This document shows positions 34,001-46,224 of a stretch of 64,000 nucleotides of DNA, one piece after another. The translations under genes and the position numbers were made by a program. The notes below the pieces were generated by a model that saw only the letters and a program-made list of their open reading frames with translations, had not been told where the DNA came from and made no database searches. Position 1 is the stretch's first letter. Each line of letters begins with the position of its first letter. The DNA is from Atrina japonica (taxonomy: Eukaryota; Mollusca; Bivalvia; Pterioida; Pinnidae), in contig BROG01000026.1 in the NCBI GenBank assembly GCA_030159075.1, positions 973,501-1,037,500 on the forward strand, in the 5' to 3' direction.

Positions 34001-34260
34001 TTTGGGTTTCTGACGGACTCCGGGTTTAACACTGTGCTTTGGTAGATTTATACAAGTGACATTGTTTTGTTAAGTGGCAGTTTCTTAGTGGGACGTGATA
34101 CAATCTGTCCTTGTTTGATTCAATACACGGTATCTATTTATCTCTCTATTAAGCTATTTCATTCGTATATTGTTGATATATCTTTACATTCGGGAATCAA
34201 GGTTTCAAAAATATCATATCATTATAATACGTTGGTTTTGAACTTGCTTTGTCAGCTTTA
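31045..34260. other. No gene recognised; short 20-bp repeat at 31735-31815
   Basis: Contains CTGTCAGTCCGAATGGAAAT repeated about 3.5 times. An open frame without ATG covers about 31590-31827 (includes KLHKIVVAEGFNESYDDTRA) and matches nothing I know. The rest is plain AT-rich sequence. Confidence 0.5.
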
Positions 34261-34409
34261 AACGTCATCAACCAGGGCTTGTCTGGACCAATTTTTTGCC
34301 AGATTTTTGTATTGGTATTGCCCTTAGATTCCGCTAACTAGGTTTAGTAATGTTGTTAATTGTCTTACTGGTGTTTTACGACCCACGCAACAATTGTTCA
34401 GTAATATGG

Positions 34410-34598
34410 CATAGGCGTCGGAGCCGGGGGGGGGGGGGGCTAGGGGGGCTTGGCCCCCCACTTTTTTGGCAAAGTTAGGCATAGGTGTTGAAAATTGGGG
34501 CTTAGCCCCCAAGACGTTTCTAGCGTGTGTGTGTTTTAAGTTGGTTTAGCCCCCCCCCCCCCCCACTTCTGGCGTGTGTGTGTTTTAAGTTGGTTTAG

Positions 34599-34641
<43 letters not shown>

Positions 34642-34659
34642 TTGCTTCCGACGCCTATG
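34410..34659 (+). mobile_element. Inverted-repeat element with poly-G/poly-C interior
   Basis: CATAGGCGTCGGAGCC at the left and GCTTCCGACGCCTATG at the right form a terminal inverted repeat. Inside are a run of 14 or so G at 34425 and two C runs, the second of about 39 (34600-34638). A 20-base GTGTGTGTTTTAAGTTGGTT block occurs twice. It looks non-coding. Confidence 0.7.
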
Positions 34660-34784
34660 TATGGTGTCGGCTAATTTTAATAAGAGGAGGAGCGACCCCC
34701 GTGACCTGATCTTATTTTCACAAATTATATAGGAATATAAGATTTGTTATTTGCTATTTTACACTAAGTACAAGTAGTCAAATG

Positions 34785-34910
34785 AGTGAAATATTCTCGA
34801 GTGGGACGTTAAACAACAATAAACAAACAAACAAACAAGTAGTCAAAGTAGAAAAAAATCAAAATAATTTTTGAAAGATTCTTGAGTGGGACGTTAAAGA
34901 ACAAAACAAA
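34785..34910 (+). mobile_element. Two SINE 3' tails
   Basis: ATTCTCGAGTGGGACGTTAA with AACAACAATAAACAAACAAA, then GATTCTTGAGTGGGACGTTA at 34870. Both are the tail seen at 48745 and 55600, without bodies. Confidence 0.6.
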
Positions 34911-35771
34911 AAATCAAAAAGTGATGGTGACGACGACGATATTGAAGATGAATATGCAAAATAATCATAAAATGATATTGATTAAATCAAGTTCATATGT
35001 TTGTACTATATAGCATTATCAGTCAGTTTTTATCTTTCCATTAGTTCCATTTATTTTTTAAGTAGTGAGACATAAAAATCGCTCTAGCATGTGACCAAAA
35101 ATTCCAATTCATGTCTTTGACCTTTTTACACCTAGTTTATGAGTAAATGATTCTTGGATAACGAACTCTTTGTCAGTAAATATCTTAGCAACAAATCTCA
35201 GGTAAAAATTTATTTCAAAGGTGTGTTTATTAGTAAGGGTGTCTAGGGAGTAACTTTTATTGTGACATGATATGTTTTTATGATATAGACTATCTATTAC
35301 AACTGTATGATATACAACATTGACGTAAAACGTGGTTGTTTATACTAATTAAGACAGTTCGTCAGTCATTACAGAATCGGTTTCATAGCTGTGACGTCAT
35401 AAGTTAAAAAAGCTACTTTAAGTCATCAGATAATTAACAGTTGAATAAGGGAGTGATTAGATCACGGAAAGGCAAATATTTATTCCTTTTCTTTAGACAC
35501 ATTTTTTTTATTTACTATTTTATATTTTGGTTCGCATAATTGACGTGTGGAAAATCATATAAACAAATATTGGTGACAGATAATGCCCTTCGATGATGTT
35601 TGTAAATAACATATTTTATTTGTAATATTTAAGATATATTGTTCCAGTTCAAAAACTTATTCAACGGCGATAAAAGTAACAGAGAAAACCCTAATCACGT
35701 GATGTTTTCTTTCTCAATCTTATTGAAATATTTTTGTATATGAAATGTACATCAAGGTGATAGAAATATAG

Positions 35772-35774
<3 letters not shown>

Positions 35775-35857
<83 letters not shown>
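35775..35857 (+). repeat. (GA)n microsatellite
   Basis: About 41 GA units. Confidence 0.97.
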
Positions 35858-35859
<2 letters not shown>

Positions 35860-35860
<1 letters not shown>

Positions 35861-36647
35861 CCGTTATATATTCAGTACAAAGAAAACAATGCAAAGGTAT
35901 TCAAGGTACAGGTAAATATTGACTCACATGAGACAGGTAAATAACAAACAACTTTTACGAGCAGGAACGGATCTTAACTTCCAATCCCAATCCAATTTAT
36001 GTAGTTGCTATGATTCAGTTTTAAATGTTTATAGATATTTTACGGTCGATGATTTAATTTGTAGAAATACTACATATATAATTTTCTTTCCATTTTTAGA
36101 TACAAAATCATGTTAGTGCTAATTCATTTCTTCCTTGTGGAGTGCGCTGACTAAAACGACGCACCTATCCCTACATATTTCCAGGGCGGGCTACAGGGGA
36201 GTGGACCATAATTACATATACACGATGTAATATGATAGCAAAAGGAGAGGATATATTTTTAATTTTTGGTTTTATTCTGTGTTTTATATCATTGTTTTAA
36301 GATTTCTTAGTAGTTTTGTTAATGGGGTCATTTTAAACTGCAAATGAGAAATACAAATAGCTCTGTCGTCATGTACTTCCGTGATTAAATTTTGAATTTA
36401 CCTTTAATTATGGAGAGCGACTTAAAGTTTATGTATCAGTTCAGTTGAATAACTTCAACTGTAACACAACACCAATCGTTAGCATAATGATAATGTCAAT
36501 AGGTTCAAAAGTTTAAATGAAAAATAATAAAAAAAACTTTTATATATAAACAGATAAAACTCAAAATCTAAAGTTTACCGAACTGTATTGTAAATAAGAA
36601 ACTGAAATATTGATTTGTATCATAAATATATACAAATAATGATAACC

Positions 36648-36678
<31 letters not shown>

Positions 36679-37490
36679 TCAGTAACGGCAACAAGTAACA
36701 CCTTGCATTTCTTAATCGCCGAAATCTCTTTGACCTACTGAATTTTTCAGCCTGCATAATGAACTCGCCCAAAATGAAGATACAATATTCAATTTACATA
36801 TGATGAATTTAAATCATTTTTTCGGGACGGGATCGCACATATAAAGTTATTCAAGCTCACCTATTATAATAATAGGAAAATAATAAAACGTTGTTCGCTT
36901 TGTCTTAAAATATCAGTAATACCACTGAAGTGTGAATTTGCAGGTTATTTTAAAAATACACATGTACTTCTGATATGTTTCAAATCCGGACTTTTTTAAT
37001 AATCAATTAATAATAATTAGTTTAAATATTCAATGACGAAGGAAAATCACGGTAACTTTAATAAACCACAATAAATAAACAATGATAATAAACGTTAACG
37101 TAAATAACTGTATTTCTTATTTTGATTTAATTAAATAATAACAATATTATCACATAATTAAAAAAACACCGAAAAACGGGTTATTTTTACTAACTTATTT
37201 TTATCATTATTTAGAACTAATAATTTCAACTTATGTAAAATCATATTTCTTTCATTTATATATCTATAACTAATGAAAACAAAAAATCGTTGATTCTTTC
37301 CGAAAAAAAAATTATAAAGAAAACAATAATGTCCTATGCCATATATGTAATTTCTTTTGTAAAAAATAACTACTTGTATCATGATGCACATAGTAATTTC
37401 TTACAAAGAAATGCACAAACATAGGACAATTAACTCTAAATAAGACAAACACGCATATATACATGTACAAAATAAAGATATTATAAACCC
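35860..37490. other. No gene recognised
   Basis: AT-rich sequence with an (ATC)n tract at 36647-36681. The open frames at 35919-36116 and 37158-37391 have AT-biased, low-complexity composition and no motif. Confidence 0.5.
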
Positions 37491-37494
37491 ATAC

Positions 37495-37548
37495 CTCCAA
37501 GGGTCCGGATGATTGTTTTCCGTTGAAATTATAATTAGATCTTCCCAT
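37495..37548 (-). CDS. Candidate alternative first exon of the SLC6 gene
   Basis: On the minus strand an ATG opens MGRSNYNFNGKQSSGPLE and runs straight into a good donor, GAG|GTATGG, in phase 0. That is the same phase as the MPGKK exon, so it would splice directly to the exon at 26650-26845. A TATAAATA lies 37 bases upstream of the ATG. The sequence is hydrophilic, as expected for an SLC6 cytoplasmic N-terminus. It could instead belong to an unseen gene or be chance. Confidence 0.3.
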
Positions 37549-37584
37549 TTTACAGTCAATGGATATATGCAAGGAAAATACTAG

Positions 37585-37592
37585 TATTTATA
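37585..37592 (-). promoter_or_regulatory. TATA-like element before the candidate first exon
   Basis: TATAAATA on the minus strand, 37 bases before the ATG at 37548. It would imply a very short 5' leader. AT-rich background makes chance matches common. Confidence 0.2.
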
Positions 37593-38225
37593 TGCACGAT
37601 CCCACTCAAGTTAGTCCGGGCTTTGCACACTTTCCCAGATAAAAAATAAACAGGTATATTCTATTAATAGTTGTTGGAATTTAACAACATTCGTCATTAT
37701 TTATTGAACCTAAAAATTCTATTCCGTCATCGTATCCGGAGGCTAGACTAACGCGACTACTAATGTATGCAGTTCTCAAGTGGCTGTGATATAATCATTG
37801 TCTGCAAACAGCAATGATAGATGTAAGCAAGCGCGTCTGAGGCGGATCTGTGATTTTACAGGATAATAAAATAAAAGGGAGTTCTTTATATGATATTCAC
37901 ATTTATCATAGAAATAATCCTAATTTTTGCATAAATGTATATTCATTATTCTGTTTTATTGTGTATACATGTACATATATTTAGATAATCGGACCGGAGT
38001 TTCTTATTTTTTGCGGAAACAGCCTGACAAAGTAAACTTGTGTAACAAATATTTACATATTTTTATATTGACATTTGTAGTCTAACCACGCATAAAAGAA
38101 TCATGGTAAATCTATATGAAATGCACCAAGTCGACGTGACAGCGAATATACATAACTGTTTTAATGTAAATAGATGTATGTACACCTATTGGTGGATCTA
38201 GAGGGAGTTACGGGGTTTGAAAAAT

Positions 38226-38274
38226 AAAATAATAATAATAATAATATTAATAATAATAATAATAATAATAATAA
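38226..38274 (+). repeat. (ATA)n microsatellite
   Basis: About 16 ATA/AAT units with one TTA interruption. Confidence 0.95.
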
Positions 38275-38318
38275 AGACAAATCAAGGGGAGCATACCAGG
38301 ACCCCGTATCAGTCAGTA

Positions 38319-38426
<108 letters not shown>

Positions 38427-39389
38427 CTCTCTCTGGTTTATATTTGCTGGAGAACTTTGGGAAGTTGAAGAACACCTGACTCATTTTAGCTGTTTGTACT
38501 AATTTTACCGGACATGTTGACAAAATTTTGTATTTACGTTCACGCGGTAAATTTATAGTTGACAACACGACAGAGCAATATAATTGTTTTAAGTCTTTTA
38601 AGTACAAAACTGATAACGGTGATAACATGCATATTATGGGGACTTAATTATGGTAAATGATGATCTCATTATGGTAAATGGTATGTTTTAATTTTTGACT
38701 AAATTTACCCTAGTAAATTTGAAAATTAAAACGTGACAGTAAATCAAATGTTAGTAAGTTTTATCACTCGTACAGCCAAAGTTTGATAAGTTACAGACAT
38801 AGGCGAGTTTCAACATCAGGTAATATTTGCACGGAACAATAAATTGATAAAGAATGATGGAAAAGCCAAACCCTCATACATTCGCAATATGTTATTTGTA
38901 GCCCATGATAATAATGGATCCGGGTACTGGCATATTTGAACGAATTATTACGCCTTCATTACGATCTCTGTTAGGGCTGATAAAGTGTACATTGTCCGGT
39001 ACCAAAATCATTATTGTCGGCTTATTTCGAAATTAAGTGTTAACATATGTTTTATTTTAAGGCCCCGTCATACCTAAATGTGCCGTCGTCGTGTTAGCCT
39101 AGGTTCCTGGCCCAATTTACCTCGTCGATTGGCGTTAGAATCAATGAGCCTCGACCCCAGGCTATCGCCGTATGAACATTGGCATACGTCGAACTTTCGC
39201 TATGGATTTGAAATTTCGAATGTCTGCCCATATTTTTGTAAAATAACATATTTAGTCAAAATCGTATTTTTATATGTTGTGACATTCAAGAAATAGAGAA
39301 AGAATATCATTTTCATTTCACCACATTACTTATCGAATGCATTAAACACTACTAAATCAGAAAACCATTATCTTTTAAACTTGTTCACG

Positions 39390-39680
39390 CGAAAAGGCGA
39401 GAAAATTAACAGGAAAAGGCACCGTTTTAGACTTTTAAAAATCTCGCCTTTTAGCTTTTATGACCATCGCCAAAACCCACCGAACGTCACCATGTTAAAT
39501 AAACGCGAAAACCCGCTGAACGTCGCCTTGTTGAAAACACGAAAATAATCGAAACGTCGCCTTTACGCCTTGTTTAAAACGCGAAAACTGACCGAACGTC
39601 GCCTTGTTTAAAACGCGAGAACCCACCGAGCGTCGCCTTTTCGCCTTGTAATATAAACGCGAAAACCCGTCGAACGTTTG
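39390..39680 (+). repeat. CpG-containing degenerate tandem repeat, ~36 bp
   Basis: ACGCGAAAACCCACCGAACG followed by TCGCCTTGTTTAAA recurs about six times with variation. It is much richer in CG dinucleotides than its surroundings. No coding sense seen. Confidence 0.75.
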
Positions 39681-40339
39681 AAACTTTTATAATAGATAAT
39701 TATCATCATTTTATAGTAGTTAATAAAAAGCAGATTTTCCCATTAGACACAAAGCGAAAAGGTGAAATGGCAAAAAATTAAAACATTTTGAATTATGTGA
39801 TACAATCATGTTCAATAACGAATCGATCTAATGATCGCCCCACACACGCATGCCGGTTTGTTTATTTTGGTTTGTCAATTTCCCTTTTGAATATCCACAT
39901 ATTATTTGATTATTTATTATGATGAAATTAATAATAAAGTAAATTCACCTAAATTTCAATTTAAATAATCTAACTGCTTATGATATATTTTTACAACGTT
40001 GTAGCTATATTGGAAAAATTGGAACGGGGGTGGGGCTACCTACCCCTGTGTGTTGTGTTCACTATTTTCCTCTTTCAGCTTCTGATACAAATGACATAAA
40101 GTATGCTAATGAACAACATGTGCTGACAGCATATTTCCTTCACATTAATTACACATTTAGAAATGGAAAAATGAATTTAACGTAATATCAACAATCTCAC
40201 TCACGTGTTATACTTACTTGGCAGGTGTGTAATATGGTATCGGGAATCATAAATCTTGAAATTATATGTGTCATATTGTAAATTTGAATTTACTGGGTGG
40301 GGTGTAAATACAAAATTTACAGCATGACATTGCACATGC

Positions 40340-40865
40340 GTGTATATCAGTCTATGCATATAACGTAATTATATATCGTCTGCTGATGTAGAAAGTCTGT
40401 ATATAAATATGGTTATGTATCGTCTGCTTATGTAGAAAGTCTGCATATAATGTGGTAATGTGTAAATTACTCCCCGCGTTCCAGTCTTACATTTGTGCTA
40501 AGAATCATCGCTTAAAACAGGAATGGTTACAGTTAAGTGTGGTATCACGTAAAGTACACACAGACGTAAGGTTTGTACAAGGAATTAACGTAATACTAAT
40601 ACGCGGACATATCCACGTTTACTGTATAATGTTATTTATGTATCGTCTGCTGATGTAGAGAGGTTGTATATAATGTGGTTATGTATCGTCTGCTGATGTA
40701 GAAAGTCTGTATATAATGTAGTTATGTATCGTCTGCTTGTCTAGAGAGTCTGTATAGAATGTGGTTATGTATCGTCTGCGTCTCTAGAAAGTCTGTATAT
40801 AATGTGGTTATGTATCGTCTGCTGATGTAGAAAGTCTGTACATAATGTGGTTATGTTTGTTTGTA
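40340..40865 (+). repeat. 43-bp tandem array, first cluster
   Basis: Units of GTGGTTATGTATCGTCTGCT plus GATGTAGAAAGTCTGTATATAAT. About seven copies are interrupted by unrelated sequence at 40455-40620. Same family as 45515-46160. Confidence 0.9.
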
Positions 40866-41479
40866 TGTATGTATGTATGTATGTGTATGATTATGTTAAT
40901 CCCGCTGGAAGTTTAATAATTCACTATTACACGATAAAACATATCTAGATTCAATAAAAGATTTAATCATTGATGTTACCAATCACCAATATGTAATAAA
41001 GATAACTTGCATAGTATTCCAAATTATCATATACAATTTGTAATCAATGATCAATTATTTCTTTAAACTGTACTTTTAGAAATGCGTGCGTAAACAATAG
41101 ATTATTAAAGTTATAAAATGAGGCAGTGTGATCTACATGAACATAGATTATCACAAGATAGAACCTATCTTGAAACACACTATAAAACAATGTAGACGAA
41201 CTCGCATATAAAACATGAACTTGAAGTAATTAGAAAATATAGGCTTAAGGGTAGCATGATTAGATCTAGTGCTAAATGAATTTTAAAAAATGAGAGAAAC
41301 CAACCAAGTAGTTTTGTCATTTGGAGTCTCGAAACGTTTTCTCAAAAATTATCCCAAATCTAACTACAGACGATGGATCAGATATTATTAACCAGAATAG
41401 AATTTTAAAAGAAGTTGAGACAGTTTACAAATAAAGGTATAGACGCTTTAAACATTGGCATTGTTCTAAATCACAACAA

Positions 41480-42922
41480 AGTTCAGTCCCGTGTTCCCAT
41501 ATTTTAAACTGAAGACCACGCCTTGCATTTCATATAGATATACACCTAGCATCGCATACAAACTATTCAATTATAAACGAGTTCTGCAGTGCCTAGACAT
41601 CAACCATCTTCTACACAACACCGTCACATGTTCATGTGCATCATCTCCCGTCAAATATAATCCTATCGGGCATGTCATATCACTAGCGACGTTTCTGTTG
41701 TTAAAAACGAAAACCTCAAAAACCTTATTTTAAGAGGTCCTAAATACCGCGAATCCTTTCCTTTAATTACCGTCAGAATTTCAGTTTAGTTATGAATTCT
41801 GTCGAATATTTTGACAGACGATGGGCCAAACATGAAGACGTGGAACCAGACACTTTGTCTGAATGGATAAAAGCTGAACTGGATAGATTATATAACCATT
41901 ATGTACTGGTCCCAGCAGACAAAGTCTCAAATAATATAATTTTTATTTGCAAGGCACATTACTTTGGTTGTTTATTAGAAGAGCTAGGGCTTAATGCGAA
42001 TTCTGGTAATCCTACATACACACGTAGCTCACTTTCGAAGGACGAGATCTCTTTTGATATACCTACAACCGATACTGATTTTGAGCTACCATATTCATAT
42101 TAGATACCTAAACTTCATAAAAAAACATATAAACAGAGGTACATAGCAGGATCCAGCAAATGTTCTATCAAACCGTTATCTTTACTCCTTACCAAGAAAT
42201 TGACAGCCGTTAAGGAGAAACTTCAGCAATACTGTACAGTTGCTTATTCCAGAAGCGGTGTAAATCAGATGTCGATACTTAAAAATTCTAATCAACTTTT
42301 AGAAAATTTAAAGGCACACAATTTTTCTCAAATTCACAGTATCAAAACATACGACTTCTTTACTCTTTACACAACTATTCACCATAAAAATAAAAAAAAA
42401 GACTTTAACATCATTGACAACTGTTTTTTTTTTAAATAAAGGTGGTACCCGAAAATTTAAATATCTATTGATTGGTTATCATAATACTTCTTTTGTCCAA
42501 CACCACTCTGATTCTACACATAAATACACTGAAGTGGATATAAAAACATGCTGAAATTTCTAATAAACAATATATTTGTAATGTACGGAGACGTGGTCTT
42601 TCAACAAACTGTCGGCATTCCCATAGTGGCCCTTTATTGGCCGACCTGTTCCTTTATTCATACGAAGCAAACTTCATTCAGAAACTGCTGATTCAAAAGA
42701 AGAAAAAGTTAGCGGTGTCCTTTAATTTGACATTTAGATATATCGACGACGTTTTGTCAATTAATAATGACAATTTTCATACATATGTCGATGTGATATA
42801 TCCCAGCGAACTAGAAATTAAAGATACAACAGAATCAAGCACACATGCTTCATACTTAGACATTTTACTTACTATAGACACAGACGGGAAATTGGCAACT
42901 AAGCTATGCGACAATAAAGATT
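41480..42922 (+). mobile_element. RT-family 1, copy C with N-terminal part
   Basis: The start shows SIAYKLFNYKRVLQCLDINH and CSCASSPVKYNPIGHVI, then, in a shifted frame, NLILRGPKYRE. Next come MNSVEYFDRRWAKHEDVEPD (41792), AVKEKLQQYCTVAYSRSGVN (42200) and, at 42637, ADLFLYSYEANFIQKL with FRYIDDVLSINNDNFHTYV. Stops and frameshifts separate the parts. It breaks off after LATKLCDNKD at 42922, where a LINE remnant begins. This copy best shows the N-terminal region of the family. Confidence 0.85.
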
Positions 42923-42939
42923 GATAATTTGGTATCTGA

Positions 42940-43880
42940 GATGTTTTATATTATAGTGTTAATGAGGAAATAGATATGAATTTATAGGAAAATTTACATG
43001 GACTTGACATAGACAGACCTAGTGAAAATGGCAGACGTGAATTAGAATGACAACTAACGTACGATGAGGCATCAGCTGCACTAAAACATGGGTAATAATA
43101 AAAGCCCTGGGTCAGATTACTTTTCCACTGAATTTCTCATAATGTTTTCGAAAGATGTGGGCCATTTTGTTGTTCGGTCTTTGAATTTTGGATATGAAAT
43201 TGGGGATCTTTCTGTAATTAAAAAAACAGGGCATAATTCCCAATGATAGTTTATGAAAAATTGGCGTCATCTTTCATTGTTCAATGTTATGTACAAAGTT
43301 GGGTCTGTGTGTATTGCGAGTAGAGTGAAATAAGTTTTACAAAGTATAATAAGGTCTTACCAAACAAGCTTTATTCCAGGTAGGTACTGTACACTGGAGA
43401 AAATATTAGCCCAGGTTGATTTATGACATAATGAGTTACAACGAAGAACATGCTATCTCTGGAAACCTGTTAATGATACATTTTGAAAAACCTTTGGTAC
43501 AGTTTCTTGGGATTTTATTGATAAAACTTTAACATTGTTTAACTTTGGCACTTCGTAAGTGGATGTCTGTTTTTCAAAACCGTTCTGTTCCAGCTGTTAA
43601 ACAATCAGGTTTTCTACTCCCTTTCGTGATTGTAGACAGGGCGACCCAATATCTACTTATATATTTCTTTTATGTGCAGAAATCATGTCAATCAAAAATT
43701 AAAAAAAAAAAAGAAATATTGATGGCATAGCCATCAATGATGCAGGATATAAAATCAAACAGTATGTAGACAACACTACTTTTATTCTCCCAAGTATATA
43801 ATAAAGGTGCGGAAAATGACATACTTGTTGAATTATATAAAAGCTTTAAAAACTACTTTGATACGACGTCTAGTTTGAGA
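42940..43880 (+). mobile_element. LINE reverse-transcriptase remnant (L1/Tx1-like)
   Basis: Across shifting frames one can read LTYDEASAALKHG, a KSPGSD-like box, LLNVMYKVGS, QTSFIPGRY, SWDFIDKTLTLFNFG, CRQGDPIS, FLLCAEI, NIDGIAINDAGYKIKQYVDN and TTFIL. The order and motifs are those of a non-LTR retrotransposon RT of L1-like type. Many stops and frameshifts show it is inactive. Confidence 0.75.
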
Positions 43881-43974
43881 TATTAATTCAAAGTGGAAAA
43901 TTTTGACAAAAAATATATTTAATACTAGTAATTAAGTCTTAAATGTAGGACCTACATATCTAGAATATAAAAAA

Positions 43975-44765
43975 ATCTCGGATACCAAAGTATAAATCTA
44001 TAGAATGTCCAGGACATAGATAAAAATCCGGTAAAAATGGACAAACACGGACCATTTGAAACCAAGAGGTGGGATCAGGTGCCATGGAGGGGTAAGTATC
44101 ATCTGTCGACCGGTCACACCCCCCGTGAGTCCACAGTCAAGTCCAGTGAAATACGTGAGGAGTTAATCCTCGTCACAATTGGTACAGACGTCTCAACAGA
44201 AGCCAACGAAAGGGCATCTCAGCATTTCACTTAGTGAAAAAGAGTAATCGCAAGGAAGACGGTTTTCGATATCCCTGTGTCAATAATTTGTCAGTGAGTA
44301 GTTTACCCCTGTATATGAAATCTTCATATGTTATACACGCCCTGGCATATCGGATCATTTGTGAAAAATAAACTCCATATGCGGGTAACTGAGGGAGATT
44401 ACTACTTAAATGTGGAAAATTTACGATGGGAAAGCCGAAATCGTCGCTTTTGTCGTATAACTTAGTTGCCAATTTCCTGTCTGTGTCTATATTAAGTAAA
44501 ATGTCTAAGTTGTATGTTTAATTTCTAGTTCGCTGGGATATAGATCTATCGCATTGACATATGTATGAAAATTGTCATTATTAATTGACAAAACGTCGTC
44601 GATATATCTAAATGTCAAATTAAAGGACACCGCTCACTTTTTCTTCTTTTGAATCAACAGTTTCTGCTTCTGCTTCGAATGAATAAAGGAACAGGTCGGG
44701 CAATAAAGGGGCACTATAGGAATGCCGACACTTTGTTGAAAGACCATGTCTCCAAACATCACTGT
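43975..44765 (-). mobile_element. RT-family 1, copy D, degraded
   Basis: It carries the full tail (GGATACCAAAGTATAAATCT to CTCGTCACAATTGGTACAGA). On the minus strand come MATKLYDKSDDFGFPIVNFP and GVYFSQMIRYARAC, and the YIDD region is at 44580-44610. An internal deletion removes part of the ASYLDI block. Confidence 0.8.
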
Positions 44766-45514
44766 TATCGTCTCCATAAAGCACTTACACTGTAATATGA
44801 ACTCCAAACTACCTTGCCACAATGCTTTGAGACTTCCAAGCTTCCAGCATCCCAATAGCACACAAACGATCATTTTCAATCATGCGAGGCATCTTTAAAT
44901 AAAAACTTTATTCCAAAACCCACTGTTTTTCTGTTTCAATACATTGTATACTGACAATGAAAGCAAGGAATTCTAATCTATTACAAACCACACAAATTAA
45001 ACAAACTGAGAACTCAATCACACGTATAGTATATTAAACTATGCCTTTAAGAATAAAGAGCGATCAAAGAATACTTTTTATGTTTTTATTTAACTTTTAA
45101 GTATACACCATTTCTTTTATTCTGCTAAATATAATTATTACTAAAATATATTTTAAAAACTATTTGTCCTTGATAAGGGCGATAAGTAGAGACATACAAA
45201 ATAAAAATATTATTCAATATAAATCTTCTCAGATACCAAAGTATAAATATCTAGGAAAGACTTTTAATCCGTTTATTTCACAATATCTAAAAATTCTTAT
45301 GAAATCTTACATTCCGTGAAATGTATAAAATTTTGTCAAATAAAAATTCTATACCCACAGAAAAGAGAAAATGAAATGACATATTCTTTGAAATGACAAA
45401 TACCTTTTACCATTTCAATCATTTGCATCTACCAAACTGCTTTGGTTTCAATACAGGATTAATCATTTTATTCTTGGCAGTAGTTATATGTAAACTCTTG
45501 ATTAAAAAAAAGTT

Positions 45515-46160
45515 GTTATATATCGTCTGGTTGTGTAGGAAGGCTGTATATAAAGTGGTTATGTATCGTTTGTCTATGTCAAAAGTCTCTATATGATGTG
45601 GTTAAACATCGTCTGCTGATGTAAAAAGTCTGTATATAGTGTGGTTATGTATCGTCTGCTAGTAAATAGTCTGTATACAATATGTTTATTTATCGCCTGC
45701 TAGTGTTAAAAGTCTATATATAGTGTGGTTATGTATCGTCTACTAGTGTAAAAAGTCTGTATAAGATGTAGTTATACATCGTCTGCTGATATAAAACGTC
45801 TGTATATAATGTGGGTATGTATCGTCCGGTGATGTAAAAAGTCTGTATACAATGTGGTTATGTATCGTATACTAGTGTAAAAAGTTTGTATACAGTATGG
45901 TTAAGTATAGTCTGCTAGTGTAAAAATTCTGTATATAATGTGGCAACGTATCGTCTGCTAGTGTAAAAAGTCTGTATATTATGTGGCTACGTATTGTCTG
46001 GTAGTGTAAAGAGTCTGTATATAATGTCGCAACGTATCGTACGCTGATGTAAAAAGTCTGTATTTAATCTGGCCACGTATCGTCTGCTAGTGTAAAAAGT
46101 CTGTATATAATGTGCCTACGTATCGTCTGCTAGTGCAAAAAGTCTGTATATAATGTGACT
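45515..46160 (+). repeat. 43-bp tandem array, second cluster, about 15 copies
   Basis: Units of TGTGGTTATGTATCGTCTGC plus TAGTGTAAAAAGTCTGTATATAA with drift. Same family as 40340-40865, with retroelement copies lying between the clusters. Confidence 0.92.
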
Positions 46161-46224
46161 ATAGACATAGTGAATACAAGAAGTCTCCTAGTTAACCATA
46201 TGGTTGCTATATCAGACAATCCAC

